DNA from: Tetrastigma voinierianum | Taxonomy: Eukaryota > Streptophyta > Magnoliopsida > Vitales > Vitaceae | DNA length: 64,000 nucleotides | Reading direction: 5' to 3' | Assembly: GCA_016808115.1 (NCBI GenBank) | Contig: JAEQBH010000646.1 | Location: 620,001 to 684,000, forward strand | Part shown: piece after piece, positions 14,301 through 26,300 of the stretch | How positions within the stretch are numbered: the stretch's first letter is position 1 | Layout of the letters: each line of letters starts with the position of its first letter | Program-made: the position numbers and the translations under genes | The notes under the pieces: generated by a model | What the model was told of the DNA's origin: nothing | Databases searched by the model: none | Seen by the model: the letters and a program-made list of their open reading frames with translations, nothing else

Positions 14301-17300
14301 ATCCATTTCCTCACTAGTGCTTGTAGGGATAGAGACAGAAGACAAGGTGGAAACAAAGGCAAAGTATGGTAAAGATAAATGATGATAGCTTAGAAAATTA
14401 TAAATAGAATGTGGGTTACAAGTAGAACGAGTACCTTTCCGAATGGCAATAAGTAGATCATCAGGCGGTTGAGGAATCGGAGCAGGAAATGACGATGGCA
14501 TAGAAGAGGAATCAACAAGAGGCCTTGTCGAAGGACTAGGACGACGGGTATAAACTTGAAGTGGTTGAATCACAGAATCCGTGGGTGGAGAAGGGAAATC
14601 TAGAGGTGGTAAGACAAGAGGGACATGTAAGACATCTGAAACATGAGGATGCTCTTCAGAGGAAAAGAAAGAGGAACCCTCAAAGAAAGTGACATCGGCA
14701 GAGATGAAGTACCAATTCGTGTCGGTAGAATAACATCTATAACCCCTTTGAAGTCGAGAATAACCCGAGAAGACACACTTAGTTGCTTTGGTTGAGAGCT
14801 TGTCTTGCCCAGAAGTAAGAATATGAATAAAACAGACACAACCAAATACACGAGGAGGAAGGCAGAAGAGAGGTTGATTAAGAAAAATGCTAGAATGGGG
14901 ATACGATGTGCAGCGACGGAGGATGGCATGCGATTAATCGAATAAGCAGTAGCTAAGATAGCATCCTTAAACATTAGAGAACCTTATGATGAAGTAAGAG
15001 TACACGACGGTTTCAACTAAATGGCGGTTCTTCTTGCTTAGCCACTCCATTACGGTGAGGAGTGTAAGCACCACGAGGATTTGGTGAAATCCCGTGTGAG
15101 GACATAAAGGAGGCCCGATGCGAAGATATTCATGGCATTATCACCTCGTAGGATGCGAATGGAAGTATTAAATTAAGTTCGAATTTCAGCATGGAACTTC
15201 TGGAAAATAGAGAATAACTCAGCACGAGTTTTCATTAAAAATAGCCCAAGTCCATCGAGAATAATCATCTATAAAAGTAACAAAAATCTTGAAACCTAAG
15301 GTAGACTCAGCTCAAGAAGGATCCTAAATATAAGTGTGGAATGACTCGGAGACTTTGTCAGTTGATCTAAGCATGGGGGAATGAGACCACGAAAATGTTT
15401 CCTGACTAACAATCCTGGTGAGGACAAGCTAAACGAGGAACCATTTTACGAGTTTTGAAATGTTCGGATGACGAGCGGATGTGAATAAGGAGAATATCTA
15501 TGGGCATAGCGATGGAAGGTGAAGGTGAGCTAAGATGAAAGAGGCCTTGAGATTCACGTCCTATGCCAATCATTTGCCCCGTACTCCAGTCCTACAATGT
15601 GATAGAGTGATCAGAAAAGGTAATCAAACAATTAAGATCACGAGTTAACTTATATTAAATCAGGTAAAAAGGGAGAATCGGGAACATAAAGGAAACAGTA
15701 AGGGGTAGGGAAGAGGAAGGGCATGTGCAGGCAGATTCCTTTAGCTATAGTTTGAGATCCATTAGCTAAAGTAACCATGGAGTAAGGAGAAGTAAAGAGT
15801 AAAAGAAGAAAAAATATCCTTGTGCCTTAAAGATGATCGGAGGCTCGAATAAAGAATCGGAGGATCGGAATGTGAAAGGTAAGCAGAGGCATTCTTTGAT
15901 GAAGCGACAAATGCAATGAATGCGAGATTTGGATGTAGAGGTACAACCTAATTTCTCTGTGTAATAATAGTGGTACAACCAAAATGTGAGAAAAGATTGA
16001 ACCTTTGGTAGCCATAGAAACCAAAAAGTAAGAGATCACAACTAAAACAACTCCCGAAATCCTGTAGATGTCGTTGGGTATCGGAAAAATCAAGAAAACC
16101 TAGAAAAGAAATCACGGTTGTGGACCACAAGCAAAGGAAAAAGAGTCACGGATCATGTGTTGGATTAGAGATCGGGGAGATAGAAATTTAGTAGATCGGC
16201 GTGAGCGTTTCAGTGGTGAAGTTCGGCTACCGGAGAAGCTGTCACACGCCCTCAAGTGCCGGTGCGTGTGGGACAGTGGCGGCGCTTGGGTTAGCGCGTG
16301 GAGGCACATGAGGAATCGATCTTGGGAGATTTTGCCCAGACGGGTAGCTTGACTCCGGCGATCTAGTGGGTGTCCGCGCGAGAGGAAGGGTTGCGAAAAA
16401 TCTGGAGTGGGAAGAATTTTTAAGTAGCAGTTGTTACGACGGTGATTTGTGGCTCCCAGAAGGCGTGCGACAAGCGTATCTGACTGAAGTGCCTGATGGT
16501 GGATGGGTCGTTGGAATTGACCACACGGCGAAACCCTAACCCTAATATTCTCAAACTCTTCTATGGCTCTGATACCATGTTGAGAGAAAAGGAATTCTAT
16601 ATTTTCATTAATTTACAAAGGAGAAAAAATACATATATATGTACTTTAGTGTTAGGGCAAAAAGAAAACAAATTTAGAGTCTAACTAGGAGACTAAAGAG
16701 AAAAGGAAAAGAATCTTAAATGGATTAGGAGACTAATCCTTAACATAATCCAATGATGAGAAACAGTTCTTGCACATTATCATCTGCGAGACATATACAA
16801 GTACCACTTCAAAAGAAAATAAAGCTAATATATCATTTACTAAAACAACTGCAAAGGGCAACACAATCCTCAATAAACCACATTAACCACTGTCTAAGAA
16901 GCACGAACACGGGTACGATCATGGGGATACGACACGACGGGACACGAGGATACGAAAAATTCCAAAAAACTAGGACACAAATATGACAAGGACACGACAT
17001 AATAAAAAATAATTATCCTTACAAATATTATTCTTAAAAAGCAATTTAGATAAATAAAAAACAAGTGTTCGAACATTGTTCTTACAAATATTCAGGGAAT
17101 AAGTAATACTAAAACTAAATACTAGCATTCCTTTCTAGATCAAATAAAACTAAATACCAACATTTTTTTTATAAATGTAATTAGTATATGATATTTAAAA
17201 AACCACTTAATTAAAACATTATTTTAATTTTTAGCGCAATTTGTCACAGGTTGTGAAAAAAACACGATTTTTGAATATTTAATTTAATATGTGATCGTAT

Positions 17301-20300
17301 AAAAATTCATTTTTAATTTTATCTTAAATAAGGTTTGGGTATATTTGAAATAATTTTCATTACAGACAATCTTCATTTTGGCATTTTTGGCATTAAATAT
17401 GATTTTTTTTGACAACTAAATATAAATATTGTATTTAACACATGTATTTTTGCTTAATTTTTCCGTTTTTAAACTTTTAAAAAAAATTCATCAAATTATA
17501 TATAATTTTCACTTTACCAATATTTTTATAAAAATATCCATCGATATTTTACCGATATCTAAAAGAATGCCAAAGTGAAAAAACAGCCAAATAAATTCAA
17601 AAGGTTAGGGTTTTTTTAAGAATTAGGGTCGGATTACAATGGGCTTTGTGAATGTTAGCCCATAATTTTATAAAAAAAATAAACCAAAGAAGAAAAAAAC
17701 CCATGAAATAAGTCCAGTCATGTCCGTAGGTATCAAAGCCTTTGACTTCTTATACGGTCACTGACACTCCCGCGTGGCGTGTCGGGCACGATCCTATGTC
17801 CAGAGTGTTCAAGTGTCCGACACATAACACTTCACCATGTAGTTGTGTCCGTGCTTCATAGACCATTGTTATAGCATATATCTACTTTACATATAGATTG
17901 TCAATAGTTAGGAAACTTATCTTATAGAATTGTAACCTATTAGGAAGTTGTCTTATAGAGTTGTAACCTATTAAAAAGGTTAGATTGGCTTTTGTATATA
18001 TATATATTCATAATGGATCAATGAAAAACCATAAGGAATTCTTTCCTTCAGTTCTTCCTTCTTGTTTTCTACGTGGTATCAGAGCCTAGAGCTTTTGTAT
18101 ATATATATATTCATAATGGATCAATGAAAAACCATAAGGAATTCTTTCCTCCAGTTCTTCCTTCTTGTTTTCTACGTGGTATCAGAGCCTAGGGCTCGGA
18201 TTGAGAACAATCTTAGATAGTTTCTAGACTATTCTCGGCATACACAGTAGAAGGCTTGAGGGGTGTTTTTGAAACACCAGTCTGGCGATGTGGAGAATGC
18301 GTCATAGTTGACGTGGCGAAGCGTCGACGCCGGCGAGTCAGCGGACGAGTCTGAGTGGTTGAGAAACCACTGGCGTGCGCATGTGCCGTCTGGTAGTTAC
18401 GCTACGTGGGCGCACGCATCACGAGTGGGCGCCGCGTGAGGCGCGTGGAGAACCCGATCTTCTTGAAGCGACAGCATTGTGGTCGTCTCTCTCGAATTGA
18501 TTGGTGTGGTTTATGGTGCTAGACGCCAACTATTTTGGGGATTTCTGAGATTTTTTGTAGCAGGATCTAGGGTTTTTCAGGGGATGCCTGTACGTTTTGT
18601 TTCTAAAGGTGTCATTCGGCCCTGATCTCGTCTTTGACTTCATAATGAGTAGTTCATAAGATAAGAAGCATGTTTTGGTGCTTAAAGTGGTCCTAATGAT
18701 GTCTAAAATCAAGGAGGACAAACTGAATGATCCTAATTACTCGGATTGGAGTAAAACAATCCGCCTCTACTTACGAAGTATTCGTATAGCCAGTCTTCTT
18801 GATAAAGACCCTCCTACTGATGATTCAAAAGAACGATGGCTGGAAGATGATGCTCGTCTCTTCCTACAGTGTAATTCCATTGTGATGCAAGTGCTCACCC
18901 TCATTAATCACTTGTGAGTTTGTTAAAGAGCTATTAAGACATTTGGAATTTGTGTGATACAGCAAAAAAGAATATCTATAAATATATTTGATGTCTATAG
19001 AGCCTTTTATTGCACTAAGAAACAAGATCGGTCTCTTACAAAACTCTTCATGGACTATAAAAAGACATATGAGGAATTGAATATACTATTAGCCTTTAGT
19101 CCAGATGTCAAGGTCCAATAAGCTCAACGGGAAAAGATGGCAATAATGGATTTTCTAGCGTATAACTGAAATATGATTACGGTAGGTGCAAATTTTGTCG
19201 ATAGGGTTTCATCTTTCCAAGAAACATTGACGAGGATACTCCGCCTGAAGTCTCATCACCCTCGCCTCCTTTGCCCCGAATGGCGATTGCTCTTGTTGGT
19301 GAACATTGATGAGTCGGAAAAGCAACAATAAAAGTAGTGGTGGCGGTAACTCTATAAGCCTGAGCTGCGGAGGTTGTTTGTTATCCTTGCCGTAAGCTAG
19401 ACATGTGATCTGAGGCGTAAGAGCGATCATGTCGATTTCCGTCAACTCATGTAGCTTCCACTAATGAGGCATCGAGTCAATCAGTTCAGTTCACAACAGA
19501 AGAATTAGCTAGGTTCCACTTGTATCATGAATCATTGAAGTCCCCATCTACTCCAATTACATTGCTGAGTCAAGTAACCTGAATAAATACTCTAGTTCTT
19601 TCTGCTCTACAAACGGGTCATTGATTCCTGAGCCGTAGATCACATGGATAGTAATTCTAGCATATTCTCACCTTCACCATAACCTTCAACTTTCACCGCC
19701 ACCGCGCATAGGGCTCGGCCATGATCTTGTCAGTACACTCTTTACCACTCCATCTCTCCTTTTGTCATCTGTCTTGAGTTTGCCCCATTTCTCCTTTAAT
19801 TTGATGTCCGTGGGCAAATTAACTCGAGCACTTAAATGCTAGATCTCATTCTTCCCTGATTTTTGTCTCTTTTAGGATCTTATGACGAAGCAGATTATTG
19901 GTAGAGGATGTGAGTGTAGGGTCTCTACACTCTTGATCATGCACTCCCGAGACTTGTCGTTTGTTCTAGAGTTACTACACCATTTGAAGCTATATCATTC
20001 GAATTAGGTCATCCCTCTCTCTTCCCTTTGTTGAAAAGTTTTGTCCACGCCAATACATCTTTACACATTATGAGTCATGTCAATTTGCAAAGCATCATCG
20101 TCTTCATTCTAGTCCTAGAGTCAATAAATGAGCTAGTGCTCCATTTGAATTAGTCCATTCGAAATGCGCTGTCCATGCCCGCTTGTGTAGTTTCATACTT
20201 TGTCACTTTGTTGATAATTATTCACGAACCACTTGGTTATATCTAATGAAAAACCGTTCTAAGTTATTTTCTCATTTCCGTCCCTTTTATGTTGAGATAC

Positions 20301-23300
20301 ACACTCAATTTCATGTTTTTGTACAAAGTTTGAGAAGTTATAATGCTGAAGAATATGTTTCAGGACAGTTTCAGTCATTCATGCTTCAAAATGTCATCCT
20401 TCATCAGACCTCATGTGTTAATACTCCTCATAATGGAGTGGCTGAGAGGAAGAATAGACACCTCCTTGAAACTGTCAGAGCTCTATTATTTCAAATGCAG
20501 GTGCCCAAGCATTTATGGGCCAATGTTGTTTCCACCGCTTGTTTTTTTATAAACCGAATGCCTTCCTCAGTCTTGAATTGGAATAATCCATATCATATCC
20601 TTTTTTCAAATAAACCTCTATTTCCCATCGGAAATTGAAATGCATTCGGGGCTGCACTTGTTTTGTCAAGATGTTCGTCACATGTGTCTAAACTCGATCC
20701 CAAGTCAAGATATCCCTACATTCCCTGTTCAAAAGCAAGTATATAAGCTTACACTGTCCTCGGGCCTTAGTAATTTGTTTCTGCTAATGTCACTTTTCTA
20801 GAGAATGCTTCTTTTTCTCAAGACTCGATTCACACTAGTTAGGGGGAGGATGATGATTTGCTCATTTATACTCTTGCTTTGCCAGCTCCTGCTTCTATGC
20901 CTCCTCTCAAGAAGCCTCCTACCACTCAAATCTACACTCGACGCCAACACCCCCCAATCTCGAGCCCTCCACTAGTTGCTTCGACATCATATCCAATTCT
21001 CTGTGATGATCTTCCTATTGCTCTCCGTAAAGGTAAATGTCAGTGTGCTCATCCAATTTCCTCTTTTTGCTCTTATGACCACTTGTCATCACATTCTGTT
21101 TTTATCGTGATCTTTGCACTCTATTTCGTTGTCTAACAAGGTTTCAAGCCCCCGCCACCTGTCATGAATGATAGAGGGAGATGGATGTTTGACCGATAAT
21201 GGTACTTGACTTAGTTCGCTTACTCCTGCCGTTAAGAAAGTCATTTGGTCATTGGCTTGTTTACAGTGAAGGTTAATCCCGATGGATCAATTACTCATTT
21301 GAAAGTTCGCCTTGTTGCTAAAGGGTATGCTCAAACTTATGGGGTGGATTATTTTGATACCTTCTCCTCAGTTGCCAAGTTGACTTCTTTTCAATTGTTT
21401 ATATCCCTAGCAACAACTCATAACTGGGGCCTTCACCAACTTGATATTAAAAATGCTTTTCTTCATGGGGATATTGCAGAAGAAGTTTATATGGAGCAAC
21501 CTCCCAGGTTTGTTTCTCAAGGGAAGATTGGTAGAGTTTTTTGTCTCCACAAATCATTATATGGCTTAAAACAGAGTCAACGCACATGGTTTGACAAATT
21601 CAGTGAAGCGATTGAGAAATTTGGCCTACAAAAGAGCAAATCCGATCACTCTGTCTTTTGTAGAAATTCTCAACTAGGTACCATCTTGTTAATTGTGTAT
21701 GTTGATGATATTGTCATTACTAGAAATGATATGGTAGGTATATCTTCACTAAAGTCCTTTCTTCAAGGCCAATTCCACACAAAGGACTTAGGAATGGTAA
21801 AATACTTTTTGAGTGTTGAAATTATGAAGAGCAAACGTAGAATCTTCTTATCTCAAAGGAAATACGCTGGCTAGACATTTGGGTTCTAAACAAGAAAATT
21901 GATAAAGAAAGCCACAAGTCATTCTATGGCACAAAACCTACATCTTACTAGAGAAGGCGAATTGTTAGTGTTGAGAGATATAGAAGGCAAGTTGGGAAGC
22001 TGAACTACCTTATAGTAACACGCCTTGATATTGCACACTCTGTTGGTATTATAAGCTAATAAAGTACATGTCTTCCAATAGCTGACTGCCATAGGGCAAA
22101 ATTAAAGAACAAATTTTATATCACGAAAGTGATCCCCGTGGACGTGGTATTTTATACCGTAATCATGGACATAATAGACTCGAAAGTGTTTCACCTGGAG
22201 CGCCGATTGGGCGTGATCTAAGAAGGACAGGAGGTCCACTTGTAAGAATTTCATGCTTGTTTGAGTAATCTAAATTCACTTGATGAGTAAGAAACGTAGT
22301 GTCATTCCCTCAAAATAATGCAGACCGTAATATAAAGCAATGGTATTAGTCCGTGATGTGAGATCATGTACTTCATGAACTCTCGATGGAAGTCGAGCAT
22401 TAAGACACCCATTCCCAAAGAAAACTCTGAAGGCGACAAACTGTGTCGCCTTCATGCTCTTTTCTAATCCAAGATTCCATGAATGAACTAAGCATATCAA
22501 ATGGTATCACATTTCATTAAATAAAAAATAAAACTCGGCTTGATTTATACAGGATATGTGTATACTAGAGAACAATTGGGTAATATCTTCACAAAGGCCC
22601 AAGTGTGGACTCAAGGTTATTCATTAACAAGTCGTGGTATTTAGCTAATAATCTACGCCCAATTTTTATATAGATTTGTCAATAGTTATGAAACTTGTCT
22701 TATAGAGTTGTAACCTATTAAGAAGTTGTCTTATAGAGTTGTAACCTATTAGGAAGGTTAGATTGGCTTTTGTATATATATATTCATAATGGATCAATGA
22801 AAAACCACAAGGAATTCTTTCCCTCCAATTCTTCCTTCTTGTTTTCTACAACCACCTTTTTACTAGTAAAATTAAGTTACAATTTTATTGTTCCTTGAAA
22901 TCTTATGTAAAGCTGATTACCTCGCCTCTTTCCCTTCCATCAAAGGTTCCTAAATCCATGACACCGCAAGGCCTATCAACACAATTTGCCATCCAAATTC
23001 TCGTCATTAATTCTGGCAATAAAATACAACTACATTTCATGACTGTCATATGGTGGGGAATGCTAAAACAAAATAGAAAAGCAACAAGAAATAGACAAAC
23101 AAGATAATGCTCTTTTAAAAATACAAAGATTATGAAACTAAAAAACTAACCTTCCCTTGTATGCATCCATTTCCTTGAAGTTGGTATGGAAAAGATGATT
23201 CAATAAGGTACTTTTCCCTACTCACCGAAACACAAAAGAAAATGTCACTCTTTTAATTTTCAAGGCAAAATGATTCATGTACATATACAAACAATAGAAG

Positions 23301-26300
23301 CATATGCGTGTTTGCATGTGCATTGTGATTGCCTTTAGAGAGAATGTAAGGAATGGTAGAATGATTAGGAATCCTAGATTTTCTTCTTGTTCTTTTTTTT
23401 TTTTTTTTTTTTGATCAAAAACGAAAAGTATATATTATAATAGTAAAACAAAAGTACAAAGGAAGAGATTTCCTTCCTTTAAAGGCAAAAAATTAAACAA
23501 AGAGACCAAACTCCCTCTTGCAACATGTGCTTACAAGACCAATGTTGCCCAAATTAATGCAAAGAATCACAAACCACTAACCAATTAAATCGTAACACTA
23601 AAAGAGGAACTCCTCCAAAAACATTGGTATAAAAAGCCCACAAAGACTAATAAAAGTAAAATAAATTTCACACCATCCTTCAAATCTCTCTATATTCTAA
23701 AAAATTCTTACATTTATCTCTTGCCAAACAACCAAAGAAAGGCATACAATTTGCGAGTGTTGCCTCAAATCAAAACCCCTGAAAGCAATGAACAAGCTAT
23801 AAGATATATCTACTTTACATACATAAACTCGGTTTTGATAGAAATAGAATAATGTTGTAAATTTTTAGACGACTCAGACATATATATTCACACTGGATCA
23901 ATGAAAAAATACAAGGAATTCATTCCTCCAATTCTTTTGTCTTGCTTTCTACATGGTATCAGAGCCTAGGCCTTGAATTTGAGGCAAATTTTTTGGAGGT
24001 TTTCATAATAACCCTAAAGGACTATAGGCAGTGTTTTGAAACACCACGTTAGGGTGGTCCGTGAGTCACACCAACACAGTGGAGTGAGCCGCTTGTCTCG
24101 AGATCTGCAGACGTCCCAAAAGTCCCAGAGGCCAAAGAAGAGGCGTGTGAGTCTCACGCGTAGTTTTTCTCCTCGCCGTAGTTCCTCATGCGCCATCACC
24201 CCTGGCCACCAGATTCTTCCACCTTGGTCGTCGGACACTAACAATCCCTCCTAACTACCTGCCTCCCATTGTCGGAGCTCAGAACAGTGTCTTTTGACCA
24301 ATTTTGTGTTCGACAGCCTTGTTTTCCTTGGGTTTCTTCCTACTTTTCTTGATTCCTTCAAGATTCAATAACATCAAGAGGTGATTTGTGGTCTTTTGGG
24401 ACCTAAATACATTCAGTATGGGCGCTTTTCAGCGCTGGCCATTTTCCTCAAAGATCCTACTTTTGGTATTTTTCGGACTTTAAGAGACCTATTTGAGTTA
24501 GATCTGCTTCTATAACTAACCAAAAACCCTCAGGAGGAATTGTGTCATTATTGTCATAATCCAGGACATGTACGACAACATATTAGGAAGTTGTAGAATT
24601 AAAATCAAAGATTTCAATATGTTAATCATCAAAAATCACTTCAATTTGCATCTACTACAAGACACTGCTTGAAATGTGCAAAACCAACACATGCTTTATT
24701 TCCTTCCTCCATACGGGTCATTAACTCTGAAGCCATCGATCACATGATAGGTAATTCAAATATTTACTAGCATTTCATCACACCCTACCTCTACCGGCAT
24801 CTCTCACAGACAGGTCAACATCTCAGGTCTTTAGGTCATGGACAAGCTCATCCGACTTCTAATCACTTTAACCTCTCGTTTGAGTTTACCACTTACTCTC
24901 TTTAATTTAATTTCTAGCGAGTAAACCCAATCGCATAATTTAATCAAGAAGATTTAACCTCTTTCCTAATCATCGTTTGATTCTCGTGGATCTTTCGACT
25001 AAGCGACCATTAGCCGAGGACACGAGTCTCCGTGGGTCTCTTACATCCTAAACAAAGGTGTCAAAGTTCTGCTGCTTCATTGTTACTCCCATTCAAATTA
25101 CATTATCACCGGGTCATCCTTCCTCTTCATATAGAAAAGTTATATCCTCGCTCTTTCCAACCTATCCTCATCAACCGTGAGTCGTGGCCAATATGCTAAG
25201 CTTCTTACTCGAGTGCATTTGGTTCTGCTCAACAAACGAGCTTCCGCCTCCTCGAAAGGCCATTATGACAAGCCACAGGTCCTCATTCAGCCTTACTAGG
25301 TTTAAATATTTCACATCTTCATGACGATTTCCTGCTTCACTGGGCTTTATCTATGAAAAGTCGTTTCCTGAGCTTTTTTTCTCATGTTAGTGCCTTGTGG
25401 CCGAAATTCAAAACACAATTTCATGTCTCTCGTGGCAAACATTGAGAAGGATAATGACAATATTTGTCGAACCTTTTCACCCTTATATTACAACATGGGA
25501 TTCTCCATCAAACCTCGTAAAGCTGGTACACCCTCCTCGAATGGGGTACCGAGAGAAATAATAGACATCTTCTTGAGACTGCCCGAGCCCTTTTGTTTCA
25601 AATGAATGTCCCTAAATATTTTTGGGCCGATACAGATCTCAGAGTTTGTTTTTTATTACCGTAGGATGCCCTATCGCTCTAATGAGCTTACCCTACCACC
25701 TCAGCTGTTTCCAAAGAATCTATTGTTCCCTATTGATCCCAAAGTATTTGGATGCACATGCTTTGTTCGGGATGTCTATCCTCAAGTCTCTAAACTTGAT
25801 CTGAAGTCCTTAAAAGTGTATCTTTGTGGGATATTCTCGTGTTTAAAAATGCATAGCCAAGTATTCGTCTCCCCTATTCTGACGCTACTATGGTCTACTA
25901 GTGTCAGACTTTCAAACTATCCTGATTTTCCCTCATCTATCATACGCCATTGGGGAAAAAGACTCATGCAGGTTTTGTATTCTTGCCTCACCCATTCTCT
26001 CTCGTACCTACTTCTGTCCCTGCTCAGGTAAAACCTCCTATCACTCAAGTCTACAAGTTAGTCATGATTAATATCTACGCCCACCTGAGGAAAAGTATAT
26101 AAAGATATAATTCATGCTACATATGTAGCTTTAATCTATTATGAACTCATTTTATAGAAATGTAATATATTGTAATGTTGACAGATTGTATATATATATA
26201 TATATATTCACAATGGATTAATGAAAAAATACAAGGAATTCATTCCTCCAATTCTTCAGTCTTGCTTTCTACAGTAACATATCTTATATGCTCCTTGGGG

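Larger units (their letters stand above)
12742..16745 (-). mobile_element. Ty1/copia element 2, defective
   Basis: Minus-strand element with well-matched LTRs (12742-12907 and 16578-16745), PBS 16565-16577 (TGGTATCAGAGCC), and purine tract 12908-12921 (AACTTGAGGGGGAG on minus). The flanks GAATC and TAATC agree at 4 of 5 bases, as expected for a worn TSD. The inner part has RT and integrase pieces, but gag and RNase H are degraded. The LTRs look roughly 90% alike, so this is one of the younger insertions in intron 3. Confidence 0.88.
17867..22850 (+). mobile_element. Ty1/copia element C, defective
   Basis: Plus-strand element flanked by ACCAT (17862-17866) and ACCAC (22851-22855), a near-perfect TSD. 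5' LTR 17867-18073 and PBS 18074-18086 are followed by a 103-bp tandem duplication of the LTR end plus PBS. Inside are gag, integrase, RT with YVDD, and a worn RNase H (22000-22620). The 3' LTR (about 22664-22850) has lost its first ~50 bp and the purine tract. It ends only 70 bp from RHD3 exon 3. Confidence 0.87.
23798..26273 (+). mobile_element. Ty1/copia element D, deleted
   Basis: 5' LTR about 23798-23953, PBS 23954-23966 (TGGTATCAGAGCC), leader, gag knuckle, protease trace, integrase, then an abrupt jump to the 3' end, 3' LTR about 26095-26273. RT and RNase H are missing. The leader at 24030-24060 matches element 1's leader. Host DNA on both sides is one LINE, which fixes the insertion point, but no clean TSD is seen. 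Confidence 0.78.
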
